From positions 478,737,392 to 478,801,391 of the forward strand of contig CM042694.1 of assembly GCA_023614405.1 (NCBI GenBank): 64,000 bases of DNA, in the 5' to 3' direction. Below, one piece after another: positions 22,012 to 33,474 of the stretch. Numbering within the stretch: position 1 is the first letter of the stretch; each line of letters begins with the position of its first letter. The stretch is from Avena insularis. Its lineage: Eukaryota; Streptophyta; Magnoliopsida; Poales; Poaceae. The translations under genes were made by a program, and so were the position numbers. The notes beneath the pieces are model-generated. The model was given only the letters and a program-made list of their open reading frames with translations, was not told the origin of the DNA and did no database searches.

Positions 22012-23420
22012 TGATGTCTACGCACTTCTATTCTTGTAAACAGTTGTTGGGCCTCCAAGTGCAGAGGTTTGTAGAACAGCAACAAGTTTCCCTTAAGTGG
22101 ATTACCCAAGGTTTATCGAACTCAGGGAGGAAGTGGTCAAAGGTATGCCTCTCAAGCAACCCTGCAATCAAGATACAAGAAGTATCTTGTGTCCCCAACA
22201 CACCCAATACACTTGTTAGGTGTATAGGTGCACTAGTTCGGCGAAGAGATAGTAAAATGCAAGTGGTATGGATATAAGACAATGGTGCCAGAAAATAGTT
22301 TGATGGTGTGGAAGAGACTAAAGGCAAACTGAAATAAAGATGGAAGCAAGCAAACATGTAACAAATCTAATTGCAAATGGTGTTTCAATGCTTAGAAACA
22401 AGGCCTAGGGATCATACTTTCACTAGTGAACACTCTCATATAAATATCTTCTCTTTATGATACTACTCTTAACTACTCTCCGGTTGGACACTCTAATCCA
22501 TGTAGGGCTATAACATCACTCCTCAAAGTTCACTTTCCCCATCTAGATAACCCCACACTGCCACCTTGAGCACTAGATGGTTCCAACAAATATCACAATT
22601 TCATAGAGACATCCAACTCCAAATATAACTCATAACAAGTATTTGTAATCTCTAGCCTAAGTACCACCATGGTGTGCACGATGTCACTTTCACACACATG
22701 GGGAGAGCAGAGATCTATTAAAGCACTTGAGTAGCAAGGTAGATCTACTTGATTACAAAGCTCATGATCACAATATGATCATGCATATAGAGAGAGATGA
22801 ACACATAGCTACCAGTAGAACCCTTAGCCTCGAGGAAGAACTACTCCCTCATCATCATGGGAATCAGCAATGGCGATGGAGATAGTGGTGGAGTCGATGG
22901 AGATGGCTCTGGGGGCACTTTTCGGTCCTGGCAGGGTGCCGGAATAGAGACTTTCTGTCCCTCGAATCTCCCCTTCTGTGGCGGCAGCGCTGCAGAAATT
23001 TTCGTGGCTGGAGGCTGTTCGATTTAGGGTTTTCGTCCCAGGGGCTTCTTATAGGTGAAGGGGCAAAGTCGGTGGAGTGCCAGGGGCCCACACCACCTAG
23101 TGGAATGGCCATGGGTCACCCGCGCCACCATATGGTGTGGCTAGGCCCTGGTCCTCCTCTGTCTCTGCTTTGGGCTCCGTGAGTCTTCCGGTAAAATATT
23201 GACTTTGGCTTTTGTCCCGTCCAATTCCGAGAATATTCATTTTCTGACTTTCCTAGAACCAAAAACAGCAGAAAACAGGCAACTGGCACTATGGCATCTT
23301 ATTAATAGGTTAGTCCAAGAAAGTGTATAAAAATTCTCCAAAGTATGGGCAAAACATAAGAAAGTAGATATAAAACAAGCTTGGAACATCAAAAATTATA
23401 GATATGTTAGCAACATATCA
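22012..23420 (-). repeat. 3' LTR of element 3
   Basis: 1409 bp, TGATGTCTACG...CAACATATCA. It is closely similar to 27092-28499. It lacks the ATTATAAGTGG segment present in the element 1 LTRs after GGTATGGAT. Confidence 0.92.
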
Positions 23421-25590
23421 ACATCCCCAAGCTTAACTCCTGCTCGTCCTCGAATAGGTAAGTGATAAAAAGAAAGAATAATTTTTGAGGTGACATGCAC
23501 CATCATAAACTTGATCAAAGTATTTGTAAAACATTGATAGCTGGGATCATAGTACTTCAACATAGCATGAAAGATAAAGTTCTAACAATAAGACATAGCA
23601 ACTATGTTGTAACATGAAAGGGTACGAGCAAAAGATTCCTAAATAGCAATGCATTGAAAGACGTTTGTTTGTTTCACATATAGAAAACATAGCATAGTGG
23701 CATTCAGCTTGTCCCTCATGGAGTAGAAAAATATAAATGCATAGGACACCTTCAAAGTTTATAAGCGTGACTAGATACAAATAGTTCAAGAACAAGCAAT
23801 ATCAAAGTTATGAATCAATCAACAAGTCTTGGGACAATGCACATTAAAACTAAGAATGGCCACTATGCTCTTCTAATAGGTGCATAAAGATAGAAGATGG
23901 AGACTCAACATAAAAGTAAAAGAAAGGCCTTCATAGAAGGAAGCAGAGATTGAAGTCTCATAAAGAGCTTCCAAAAATTATGTTATTTATTAGCTTTCAG
24001 CTCTCATTGCCCCTATCATAAGCATCTTGAAGTGATTAATGTTAAAGTGAACAAACTATGGAGTATATGCTTGATAAAGTATAAGTTGGAAATCTCATGT
24101 CCCTTGAATACGAGGGTCGCTCCTCATGCTACTCAAGTTTAGTTACTGGTAAGTTCTTGTCATAGTAAGTACATGTGTATCATAGAGAACCGCCAACAGG
24201 GTACCCCTTGCCCGATGATACGGAAGAATCCCCATATCAAAATGACAAGGCAAGCAGACAACGAGCATCTCAGCAATCTTCTTATTTACCATGGGAAAAT
24301 GGTGCTTTTTTCTCTCTTTCCTCTTTTCTCATCTCTTTTTTTCTTTTTCTCTTTTTCTCAATCTCTATCTCTTTTTTTATAAGAAGAATGGTTCATAGAT
24401 TGCTCATTATGGTTACGCTGCAGGTTTCCACCATGATTAGGCATGGATTAGACCAGCCCAGCGTTCTCTAACACACATACATAACTCCATGGACTTACAA
24501 GCTCCCCTTTCATTTCACACCGACGACATCCATAGACAAAAGAGCATGATATCTACTGGGTACAATGTACAAGTGCAATGTTGAAAGCGTTCCCCATGAC
24601 AACATGGTTTTTCTAATCCCCAACATATAAGTGCAAGCATATACAACATAGACGACACAATGGTTCAAGTTTATTAGGGGCAAGAAAAGTAAAGTGTGCC
24701 ATCAAGTTCGTGAGAGCTTTAATCACTAGTTTTCTCATAACAAGTTTAATTCGGAAGGTAGATAAAAACATGAATATACTTGGAATAGCAAATGCTAATA
24801 GGTAGGTATGGTGGACTCTGTGGAATAACTTGGTTTTATTTGGAGTTGGATGCATGAGTGGAAGTCATACTTGGTTATGGAGGCTAGCAAAAGACTGGGA
24901 GTGACGAACTAAGAGAGCAATAATGGACATAATCATGCAAAGCGACAAAACATCATTAATTAAAACATAAAGTTATATTACAAGTCGGAAAATAAAGGAT
25001 CATAAAGGCTATGGTGACTTGGGATAGTCATAACATGGTGTGAGCATGTGCCAAGTCAACCCAAATAAAGCATCAAAGGAGAATAGCACAATACTATGCT
25101 TTAATATGCTAAAACAACACATGATTCTTTCAAGGCACATTAAGCAATCTCAATTGTTTATAACATGTCATGCTATAGCAAAGATCACTAAGCATAAAGC
25201 CAAAACAAAATCAAGCATGGCATGACAAAGCATAGGCCACAGTCAAAAACAAGCTCTCTTTACCACTTAAGCATGAACTTTCCTACTCTTTTCCAATCCA
25301 AACCAATATTATTTGAAAACCAATGCATGAATGAGGGGGTCCAACCAATTTATTGCAGCAAACCAAGCAAAAGAAAACTAAAAACAAAAACAAAGTCGCT
25401 CCAAGAACAACACAATAGTGCACGAAACAATAAAAACGAAGTGTCTAGAAAGACCTGAGATTTTTATTGATCAAGAAGGGGATGCCTTGGGCATCCCCAA
25501 GCTTTGACGCTTGTACTTCTTGGATATTTCTTGGGGTGACACGGATGGCATCCCCAAGCTTGAGCTTTAGTCCATTCTTCATATCATTAC
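23421..25590 (-). mobile_element. Element 3 internal region, non-coding 3' half
   Basis: Collinear with 1408-3486 plus 10422-10560 of element 1. It includes the polypyrimidine tract at 24303-24383 and the palindrome GGGGATGCC/GGCATCCCC at 25478-25498, which is the intact form of the site where element 2 landed in element 1. No conserved frame. Confidence 0.8.
24303..24383. repeat. Polypyrimidine tract in element 3
   Basis: C/T-only runs on plus, the counterpart of 2288-2375 with small length differences, as expected for slippage. Confidence 0.75.
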
Positions 25591-26154
25591 ATCATTCTTT
25601 CCTTAACACGTGAAATTTTTCCTTCATACAAAACTTCACACAATCTTCATTAGCAACATTAGTGCACTCAAGATAATAAGTCTTTGGGTTCAGTTTCAAC
25701 ACCAATAAAACACAAGCTACTGTAACACTTCCCTCAAAAAGCTCAATTCCCCAAAGAGAACCCAAAAAGGAACCAACGAAAAGCAAATGCAAATAATGGC
25801 AGAAATCTATCAAAACAGACCAGCAGGTAAAAACCAATTTTTTCGAAGACCTTCTGTTGCTCAAATCGAAAAGTGTTGAACTAACTAAAGTTGTATAACA
25901 ACCTGGGGCAGAAGCACAAAACATTATAGCTCAATCCGACGTACAGAGATTTTACACGAATTTTTATAGCGAAGCACAAAAATATGTTTCGGGACAGCAA
26001 CTTTCCCAAGCATTACTTCTCTCTCATTAGAGGTTACTCTTGGCACAAAAAGCAAATAAAAAGGATAAGGAGCGCTTATTACTGAAGCAATAACTTTCAA
26101 GACTCAATTAAAACTTTTGGGTTATCTTCCAATAAGTACTTTTCTTTAACGCCT
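25591..26154 (-). mobile_element. Element 3 internal region between backbone and orphan ORF
   Basis: Matches 10505-11096 of element 1. From 26000 onward the two are identical by eye. The 110-aa frame 25592-25924 is not kept at the same length in the sister copies, so it is not called as a gene. Confidence 0.7.
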
Positions 26155-26957
26155 TTAAGTTAGGCATGATAGTTTGAGAACATGCTCACATAAGAAATAT
26201 AAATTGAAGGAAAAGAGAGCATCAAGAAGCAAATTCGAAGCACATTTAAGTCTAACCCACTTCCTATGCATAGAAATCTTGTAAAGAAACAAGTCATGAA
26301 AGCACAAAGCAACAAGCATAGGGAAGCAAAACAAGTGCAACTTCGAGACTTTCAACATAAAGAGGGGAAACTTAATATTATTGAGATGCATAAAACCATG
26401 TTTCCCCCTCTCATAATAACTTTCAGTAGCATTATGAATAAAATTAACAATATAACTATCACATAAAACATTCTTATCATGAGCCACATGCATAAAAGAA
26501 TTAATACTCTCCACATAAACTTAGTCATTCTTATTAATTGTAGTGGGAGCAAATTCAACAAAATAGCTATCATTATTATTCTCATCACACTAATCATCAA
26601 ATATAGGAGGCATATTATAGTCATAATTAATTTTCTCCTCAATAGTAGGTGGACTGAAAATATCATATTCATTATTGTAATCATCTATATTGGAGGTTTG
26701 GTATCATCATAAGCAATAGAATAGCTATCTTCCAAAGCTGGGGAACTAAAAAGATCATTTTCATAAAAACTAGCTTCCCTAAGCTTACACTTTTCCATAG
26801 CATTAGCAATAATGGAGTCCAAATAATTCATACTAACAATATTTCTATTAGCATGCAAATAAAGTTCCATAGTTTTTTTAATTTTCTCTTCAAACACTTC
26901 ATGTCCTAACTCAAGATAAATACTATAAAGCTCTCTAATTTTTTTGTTGTTTTCCAT
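26155..26957 (-). pseudogene. Broken ORF of unknown function carried by element 3
   Basis: Starts at 26957 (MENNKKIRELYSIYLELG), open to a stop at 26685. A second frame, 26514-26155 (119 codons), continues the product. Its last 112 residues are identical to those of element 1 (11435-11097). The break points differ from element 1: here the frame stays open through LEDSYSIAYDDTKPPI and then stops. The product is acidic in the middle and hydrophobic and Cys-rich at its end. No gag, protease, RT or integrase motif, and I do not recognise it. Its place next to the PBS mirrors gag in element 2. Confidence 0.6.
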
Positions 26958-27060
26958 TAATCCTAACTAGTGAAAACAAGAAACGAAAAGACAAAATTGC
27001 AGAATCTAAATGAAATAACTTCGAGCACTCACACCGGAGGATGTGAGTACCTTTTACCTT

Positions 27061-27081
27061 ACCTCCCCGGCAACAGCGCCA
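27061..27081 (-). other. Primer-binding site of element 3
   Basis: Plus ACCTCCCCGGCAACAGCGCC then A, so the element strand starts TGGCGCTGTTGCCGGGG, 10 nt from the LTR at 27092. The gap is GAAAATAGCT, the same as in element 1. Confidence 0.85.
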
Positions 27082-27091
27082 GAAAATAGCT

Positions 27092-28499
27092 TGATGTCTA
27101 CGCACTTCTATTCTTGTAGACAGTTGTTGGGCCTCCAAATGTAGAGGTTTGTAGAACAATAGAAAGTTTCCCTTAAGTGGATTACCCAAGGTTTATCGAA
27201 CTCAGGGAGGAAGTGGTCAAAGGTATCCCTCTCAATCAACCCTGCAATCATGATACAAGAAATCTCTTGTGTCCCCAACACACCCAATACACTTGTCAGG
27301 TGTATAGGTGCACTAGTTCGGCGAAGAGATAGTAAAATACAAGTGGTATGGATATAAGACAACGGTGCCAAAAAATAGCTTGATGGCGTGGAAGAGACTA
27401 AAGGCAAACTGAAATAAAGATGGAAGCAAGCAAACATGTAACAGATCTAATTGCAAACGGTGTTTCAATGCTTAGAACAAGGCCTAGGGATCATACTTTC
27501 ACTAGTGAACACTCTCATATAAATATCTTCTCTTTATGATACTACACTTAACTACTCTCCAGTTGGATACTCTAATCCATTGTAGGGCTATAACAGCACT
27601 CCTCAAAGTTCTCTTTCCCCATCTAGATAACCCCACACTGCCACCTTGAGCACTAGATGGTTCCAACAAGCACCACAATTTTATAGAGACATCCAACTCA
27701 AAATATAACTCATATCAAGTATTTGTAATCTCTATCCTAAGTGCCACCATGGTGTGCACGCTATCACTTTCACACACATGGGGAGAGCAGAGATCTATTA
27801 AAGCACTTGAGTAGCAAGATAGATCTACTTGATTACAAAGCTCATGGTCACAATATGATCATGCATAGTGAGAGAGATGAACACATAGCTACCGATAGAA
27901 CCCTTAGCCTCGAGGAAGAACTACTCCCTCATCATCATGAGAATCAGCAATGGCGATGGAGATGGTGGTGGAGTCGATGGAGATGGCTCCAGGGGCACTT
28001 CCCTGTCCCGGCAGGGTGCCGGAATAGACTTTTTGTCCCCCGAATATCCCCTTCGGTGGCGGCGGCACTGCGGAACTTTTCGTGGCTGTAGGCTGTTCGA
28101 TTTAGGGTTTTTGTCCCAGGGGCTTCTTATAGGCGAAGGGGCAAGGTCGGTGGAGTGTCAGGGGGCCCACACCACCTGGTGGTGTGGCCAGGGGTCACCC
28201 GCACCACCATATGGTGTGGCCAGGCCCTGGCCCTCCTCCGTCTCTTCTTTGGGCTCCGTGAGTCTTCCGGTAAAATATTGACTTTGGCTTTTGTCCCGTC
28301 CAATTCTGAGAATATTCATTTTCTGACTTTCCTGGAACCAAAAACAGCAGAAAATAGGCAACTGGCACTGTGGCATCTTGTTAATAGGTTAGTCCAAGAA
28401 AGTGTATAAAAATACTCCAAAGTATGGACAAAACATAAGAAAGTAGATATAAAACAAGCATGGAACATCAAAAATTATGGATACGTTAGCAACGTATCA
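27092..28499 (-). repeat. 5' LTR of element 3
   Basis: 1408 bp, TGATGTCTACG...AACGTATCA. A TATA-like CTTATA is at 28126-28131 (TATAAG on minus). The short frames over 27741-28409 are LTR shadows also seen in the other LTR copies. Confidence 0.92.
28126..28131 (-). promoter_or_regulatory. TATA-like box in the 5' LTR of element 3
   Basis: TATAAG on the element strand, after CCCTTCGCC, in the same place as in the other LTRs of the family. Confidence 0.5.
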
Positions 28500-28504
28500 G
28501 CATG
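28500..28504. repeat. Right TSD of element 3 (GCATG)
   Basis: Pairs with GCGTG at 22007-22011 (4 of 5 bases). Confidence 0.7.
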
Positions 28505-28991
28505 ATGGGTTACCGCCATGAATTTTGCTAGCGTGGGGTAGACAAGGATGGCGTTGTAGGGCAAGGTCAGGTGCACCATGTTGAAGGCGATGAGATCGGT
28601 GCGGTAGTTGCTGCGAGTCCCTACTGTGATAGGGAGTTTTACCTAGCCCCAGGGGCGTAGTTGTTCCATCAGCCACCTCCAAGAAGGGCCTGGTAGGCAA
28701 GAGGAGCTCGTAGGGCACTTGAATATCCTCAAATGTTTTCATAGAAGTGACGTTGAGGCATGCGCCTCCCTCAATTAGCATCTTGGAGACTACAGCATTG
28801 TTGATTGTGGGTGTGTAGACTAGAGGAATAGTGCCCACTGTCCTTGTTAACTTGGGGTAGTCGCCGTTATGGGGAACTAGGACCACCTGAGCTTCAGCCT
28901 TCTGATCGCAGGGAGTGCAGCCGCTATCTTTTGGGTGAATCTTGTGAACTGGAGATTGGAGAGGGGGGCTTGAGCTCTGCCAAATATGCAC
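28500..28991 (-). pseudogene. Retroviral-type aspartic protease region of element 4
   Basis: The minus frame reads VSKMLIEGGACLNVTSMKTF, then VPYELLLPTRPFLEVADG and TTTPLG. This matches the grass gypsy protease pattern, in which LIDGGAGLN carries the catalytic Asp. Here the Asp is Glu (IEGG), so the enzyme is probably dead. A frame break follows, and in another frame NYRTDLIAFNMVHLTLPYNA then ILVYPTLAKFMAVTHHA completes the domain up to the element 3 insertion. It would have cut the Gag-Pol polyprotein. Confidence 0.7.
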
Positions 28992-30054
28992 ACCACTTCA
29001 GCTGGTCCCTATAATCCCCCAGCCTCCTCCTCGGGGAGGTTGTTGTTTTCCTAGCCGAGGTGTTGTTGGGTGGCATTGGCTTGCTGGTTTTGCTAGTTAT
29101 CATTGAAGTTGGCGAGGAACTTGTCGCGTAGGTATTTCCACGAGAAGATGGATTATTTGGGGAGGTCTCTCATCAGCTAGGAGTGGGCCGCGTCCTTGAG
29201 TTCCACAGGGAACCAGTTGGCCATTACTTTGTCATTGCCGCCTGTGGCCTGTATCGCTGCGGTGTAGAACTGCAGAAACACGGCGGGATTTCCTCTACCG
29301 CTGAATCTCAGAGGGAGGCTTGGACTGAACCTTCGGTGCTACACGATGGTGCGTAGATCCTTAGTGTACGCGGGCATCCCCCCACCATGGTAGTCTCGGT
29401 GTCAGCAATGTCTTGGTGCTTGCACATGCGCTTGGTGTCCCTGCTTGCGTCCTCTAGAGGTTGGCGCACGACCCCGTTGTTGGACAAGTTGGAGTTGTGT
29501 TTACCCTTGCAGAAGGTGTGGCTAGATGATGAGGTGGAAGGCCTTCTAGCCCCCATGCCCTTTGACTAGAACTCATGCCTCTCCTAGTTGTGGCTGGCGG
29601 TCGGGCCGGTGGTGGACGAGAGGAGTCATGCGCGATTTGGGTTGCCTGTGCTATCGGTTCCTAAGGAGCCGGTGTAGAGCGAGAGTTCATTGGCACGGCG
29701 CTAGCAGCATTGATGAGCTCGGTGACACACTGTAGCCATGCTTCATACTCGGTCGCGTCAGGCTGGTGGCACAATAGCTCTTGTATCGCACACAGCGTGG
29801 CCCCTGGTAGAGGCTTGATGTTGACGGTGCCTCTAAGGCTGAACATGGTGCGCTGCTCTTTGGTAGGGGTGATAGGTAGTACCTCCTCATCCCCTTCCTG
29901 CTATTCCTCGGGAAGATCGTCGCTGGCGTGGCTGGTGTTGCTGCCGAGGTTCTTATCTGCTAGGCTAGCAGTGAGAGTAGCCCCGACAATGACCGTGCTC
30001 CTCGTGAGTCAACCCGGGTCATGCTGATGAAGGAGAGGGAGATGTACCTCAGCA
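28992..30054 (-). mobile_element. Element 4 internal region (gag to leader), decayed
   Basis: The sequence between the protease relic and the PBS. Besides the gag core it holds only short broken frames (29308-29556, 29661-29846, 29687-29890, all minus) rich in Ser, Pro and Thr, as in gag N-termini. No intact gene. Confidence 0.55.
29080..29347 (-). pseudogene. Gag capsid relic of element 4
   Basis: Minus translation gives PLRFSGRGNPAVFLQFYTAA, then NDKVMANWFPVELKDAAHS, a stop where WL is expected, and SIFSWKYLRDKFLANF. This is the Retrotrans_gag core with in-frame stops (Trp codons changed to TAG, Gln or Trp to TAA), so it is a pseudogene. Frames at 29308-29890 on minus cover the N-terminal gag remnants. 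Confidence 0.7.
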
Positions 30055-30071
30055 CCCTACCTAGCGCGCCA
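30055..30071 (-). other. Primer-binding site of element 4
   Basis: Plus CCCTACCTAGCGCGCCA, element strand TGGCGCGCTAGGTAGGG, 2 nt from TGTCGG at 30074. This PBS/LTR layout is common in grass gypsy elements and differs from that of elements 1-3. Confidence 0.75.
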
Positions 30072-30073
30072 AA

Positions 30074-30268
30074 TGTCGGAGATTGTCCCTATAGGGTACC
30101 TCTCAAAGGAGAATATCATTTTGCGGCCCGAAAGTTGGGTCGCCTAGGCAACGCGGTACCCAAGTTCCCTGAAATCAGCCGGGATGACTACAGTTGGTGT
30201 GCCAAATACTCAGAGGGTCTTTTTCGGCACAAATTCAACTTTACGTTTCAATACAAAAAATCAGGCTA
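30074..30268 (-). repeat. Start of the 5' LTR of element 4 (truncated)
   Basis: On plus it begins TGTCGGAGATTGTCCC after the PBS. I can follow LTR-like sequence for only about 195 bp. From about 30269 the composition changes to GC-rich low-copy DNA. No clear CA end or TSD is found, so the LTR is probably cut. Confidence 0.5.
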
Positions 30269-31260
30269 ACGGTCGTCAAGTAGGGCCCCCCTGTCAGTTC
30301 TCGCCGTTATGTCGCTCCCGTTGCTTAGGTGTCAATTAGGCTTGCGGCGTTGGCGCCTACATCCATTACGCGTCTTCTTCTTCCTCGGAGCAGCAATCTG
30401 TGGGGCGTCGCAGCCATGGCGCAGAGCTAGGATGTGGACGAACCTGCTCGGCCCAGCTCTCCTCCCTGTAGGCTTGCAGCGTTGGCGCCTGCATCCATTA
30501 CGCGTCTTCTTCTTCCCCGGAGCGACAATCTGTGGTCGTGGCCATGGCATAGAGCTGGGACATGATGAACCTGCTCGGCCCCACTCTCCTCCCCATCCCG
30601 AGTTGGAGCTCGCCCTCACCATGGACGCACCCATGGCACGGTGCGGGCATGAGAATTGGTTCCCGGTGAGATCTGTCACCGTGTCGACCATGCTCGGTTC
30701 TGTTTTCCTCCTCTAGAATCCGAGCTCACGGTCGCCGTGGTTGCACCCGCACCAATTCTGCCACTTCTGCCGAGGTCTCTGTGGTAGCTCAAGTTCTGTC
30801 ATGTTGGACCTGTAACGAATTCGGAGTTGGGCGGCGGCAACCCGTTGTTGAACCTGCAAGGAATTTGCTGAAGACTGCGTGCCGCTCCAAGGTCTTTGGC
30901 TTCTGCCAACGTCCACCGCCAATGTGAGATCATTTAGTTACTTCAATACAAAATTTCGACCAATTTAACTTGTTGATGTGTTCCTTGACAATTATAATAT
31001 AATCAAGCACTAGAAATATTTTGTAGTGTGCATGAGCATGATCAGTAAATATAATTGAACACTAGAAACTTTAAGGCACTCCATATAAAGGAGTAGATTA
31101 ATATAGAAGGTTCACCAGAGACACCACGGATATATTGTCTTACATGACACACACAGGTAATAATTAACTAGAATAAAATAAAAGCAGGGGCGACAGCAGG
31201 AGGCCGGGACACGGAGACGCCTGGCAAGGCAGGGGTTTATCAGCAGGAGGCAGCGACAGC
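30269..31260. other. Low-copy stretch without a supportable gene
   Basis: GC-rich up to about 30920, then AT-rich. It holds the 132-bp tandem duplication described separately. A 135-codon plus frame (30309-30716) spans that duplication and has no domain. It is overlapped by an open minus frame (30332-30691), so I do not call it coding. The AT-rich part would be the 3' flank of the minus-strand candidate gene. Confidence 0.4.
30337..30597 (+). repeat. Tandem duplication, about 132 bp, two copies
   Basis: Copy one starts at 30337 and copy two at 30469. Both contain TAGGCTTGC, GTTGGCGCC, CATCCATTACGCGTCTTCTT and GAACCTGCTCGGCCC. They differ by substitutions and small indels, and each is close to 44 codons long. 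Confidence 0.85.
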
Positions 31261-31560
31261 CTAGTCGATGGGATATAGGCCAGTCCTGACATACTCCCGG
31301 AGGAATTTGTCGTAGGCTGTGTGTCGTGACAAGGTAATCGGCCTATGGCTTCTGCCTCCGCCTCTGCCAACACCCTCCGCATGCTGGATCATGTTGTTGA
31401 GGTCCACGTTGATTGCTCTGCCACAGAATGGGCAAAACAGTCTCCCCCTATGGTGGAAACGGATTAGCCCACACCATAACTGCCTCAGCACGTAACGGCT
31501 CTTGGTGTCCCTGGATACCTTGCTATCGTCCACTTCATCATCATCATCATGTTGATTTTT
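31261..31560 (-). CDS. Probable last exon with an XS-type zinc-finger-like motif
   Basis: Open from about 31560 to the stop at 31261-31263, ending REYVRTGLYPID. The exon start is uncertain. TTCTAAG just upstream could be the acceptor, and an Asp/Glu run (about DDDDEVDD, from a GAT repeat at 31537-31551) follows. The core is GRLFCPFCGRAINVDLNNM then IQHAEGVGRGGGRSHR. A CPxC pair followed about 15 residues later by (L/I)QHAxGVG is the signature of the XS zinc-finger domain in SGS3 and FDM proteins of RNA silencing. There is no XS domain here, so assignment to that family is a motif-level inference. Downstream of the finger, RHTAYDKFLREYVR looks like a short basic helix. Confidence 0.5.
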   Translation of the reverse strand, partial: KNQHDDDDEVDDSKVSRDTKSRYVLRQLWCGLIRFHHRGRLFCPFCGRAINVDLNNMIQHAEGVGRGGGRSHRPITLSRHTAYDKFLREYVRTGLYPID

Positions 31561-31772
31561 AAGAACGTAACTTAGAACTCATACATATGATTGAATTGTA
31601 TTACAACTCAAGAATTGACAACATGTATATGTAAGACAATATATCCGTGGATATCAAAGATAAAGCATCTCAGCAATAGTTTGATCGGTTCATATATCAT
31701 TTCATCTCAACACAATGACAAATAATTGCATTATAGTGAATGTAGGATAAATATAGGGGCCTCATGAGTTTC

Positions 31773-31861
31773 TTCAGGGATGGAATCAGTGAACCAAGTA
31801 ACAATTGCACAACCTGTAATGTTGTTGTACATCGCCCCAGGTTCACTAACTCATCCCTGAA
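31773..31861 (-). ncRNA. Hairpin A1
   Basis: Left arm 31773-31795, right arm 31840-31861, loop of about 44 nt. The arms pair over about 22 bp with few mismatches. The size is like a small-RNA precursor, but expression is unknown. Confidence 0.45.
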
Positions 31862-32169
31862 AAAATCTGATACCAATGTGTCTGTCTCTCTTTTGGGACA
31901 AATTTGAATCATTGGCCACAATAAGAAATTGAAATGTAATCGTACAAAACATTATTCAGGGATATACATAGTCAGGTGCAAAAACAAGCCTAAATATTGT
32001 AATTATAAATAAAAAACCAAACAATTAATCTTCAGGTATATGTTAAAAATACTTATGATCAAAACCATTCATATACATATGCATCATACCAATCATTAAA
32101 AGATCAGAAACAATTCAAGGATCATATATGTAGTTCCATATGAGAATAAATCTAGGGCCTCATAATTTG

Positions 32170-32263
32170 TTTCAGAGATGGAGTTGGCGAACCAAAGTAC
32201 CAACAGCACAACCTATATTGTTTGTGTGCATTGTTGCCTCAGGTTCACCAACCCATCCCTAAA
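32170..32263 (-). ncRNA. Hairpin B1
   Basis: Left arm 32170-32193 (TTTCAGAGATGGAGTTGG...), right arm 32242-32263. The mismatches are A-C type on plus, which become G-U pairs in a minus-strand RNA. Confidence 0.45.
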
Positions 32264-32435
32264 ACATGATACCATCATACGTGTCTCCCGTTGAACTCTT
32301 TTGGAGAAAATTTCAATCATCGTCCTCGGTGATAAACTAAAATGTAATTCTTATACACTATGAATGCATGGAATAGATAATTCAAATATCATAGTTCTAT
32401 GAATGTAGAATAAAGATTGCGGCCTCATAAGTTTC

Positions 32436-32523
32436 TACAGGGATGGCGTAAGTGAACCAAGTAACAATTGCACAGCTTATATTGATCTTGTACATGGCCC
32501 TAGGTTCGCTAACTCATCCCTGA
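32436..32523 (-). ncRNA. Hairpin A2
   Basis: Left arm 32436-32458, right arm 32503-32523. Close to A1 and A3. One of its changes pairs better on plus than on minus. Confidence 0.4.
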
Positions 32524-32831
32524 AAAAATCTGACACCAATGTGTCTGCCTCTCTTTGGGGCAAATTTGAATCATTGGCCACAATAAGAAATTGAAATGTA
32601 ATCATACAAAACAATATTCAGGGATATACATAGTCAGGTACAAAACCAAGCCTAAATATTGTAATTATAAATAAAAAACCAAACAATTAATCTTCAGGTA
32701 CATGTTAAAAATAATTATGATCAAAACCATTCATATAGATATGCATCATACCAATCATTAAAAGATCAGAAACAAATCAAGGATCATATATGTAGTTCCA
32801 TATGAGAATGAATCAAGGGCCTCATAATTTG

Positions 32832-32925
32832 TTTCAGAGATGGAGTTGGAGAACCAAAGTACCAACAGCACAACCTATATTGTTTTTGTGCATTGCTGCC
32901 TCAAGTTCACCAATCCATCCCTAAA
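32832..32925 (-). ncRNA. Hairpin B2
   Basis: Left arm 32832-32855, right arm 32903-32925. Same design as B1. Confidence 0.4.
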
Positions 32926-33096
32926 ACACGACACCATCATATGTGTCTCCCTTGAACTCTTTTGGGGCAAATTTCAACCATCGGCCTCAGTGGCAAACTA
33001 AAATATAATTCTTATACACTATGAATGCATGGAATAGATAATTCAAATATCATAGTTCTATGAATGTAGAATAAAGATTGCAGCCTCATAAGTTTC

Positions 33097-33184
33097 TACA
33101 GGGATGGCGTAAGAGAACCAAGTAACAATTGCACAGCTTATATTGATCTTGTACATGGCCCCAGGTTCGCTAACTCATCCCTGA
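33097..33184 (-). ncRNA. Hairpin A3
   Basis: Left arm 33097-33119 (one extra mismatch, AGAGAACC), right arm 33164-33184. Confidence 0.4.
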
Positions 33185-33381
33185 AAAAATCTGACACCAA
33201 TGTGTCTGCCTCCCTTTGGGGCAAATTTGAATCATTGGCCACAATAAGAAATTGAAATGTAGTCGTACAAAACAATATTCAGGGATATACATATGCATCA
33301 TACAACACATTCATAGATCAGAAACAATACAAAGATTATATATATAGGTTCCATATGAGAAAAAAATTATGGCCTCATTTT

Positions 33382-33474
33382 TTTTAGCGATGGAGTCGGA
33401 GAACCAAAATACCAACAACGCAACCTGCATTGTTTATGTGCATTGTTGCCTGAGGTTCACTAACCATCCCTAAG
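33382..33474 (-). ncRNA. Hairpin B3
   Basis: Left arm 33382-33405, right arm 33454-33474. The most diverged unit and the one nearest the candidate first exon. Confidence 0.4.

Larger units (their letters stand above)
22012..28499 (-). mobile_element. Element 3: non-autonomous gypsy-type LTR retrotransposon, sister of element 1
   Basis: 6.5 kb, with LTRs at 22012-23420 and 27092-28499, a PBS complement at 27061-27081, and a PPT-like AAGCTTGGGGATG (minus, 23421-23434). The internal 3.7 kb is collinear with element 1 and uninterrupted, so it shows the empty site of element 2. It has no gag or pol. It carries a broken ORF starting MENNKKIRELYSIYLELG (26957). It sits in the protease region of element 4 with a near-perfect target duplication. 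Confidence 0.93.

Noticed and set aside
30309..30716. 135-codon plus-strand ORF
   Set aside because: Spans a tandem duplication, has no domain, and the other strand is equally open.
31697..31921. 74-codon minus ORF over hairpin A1
   Set aside because: The matching frames in A2 and A3 have stops inside the loop, so it is not a conserved coding exon.
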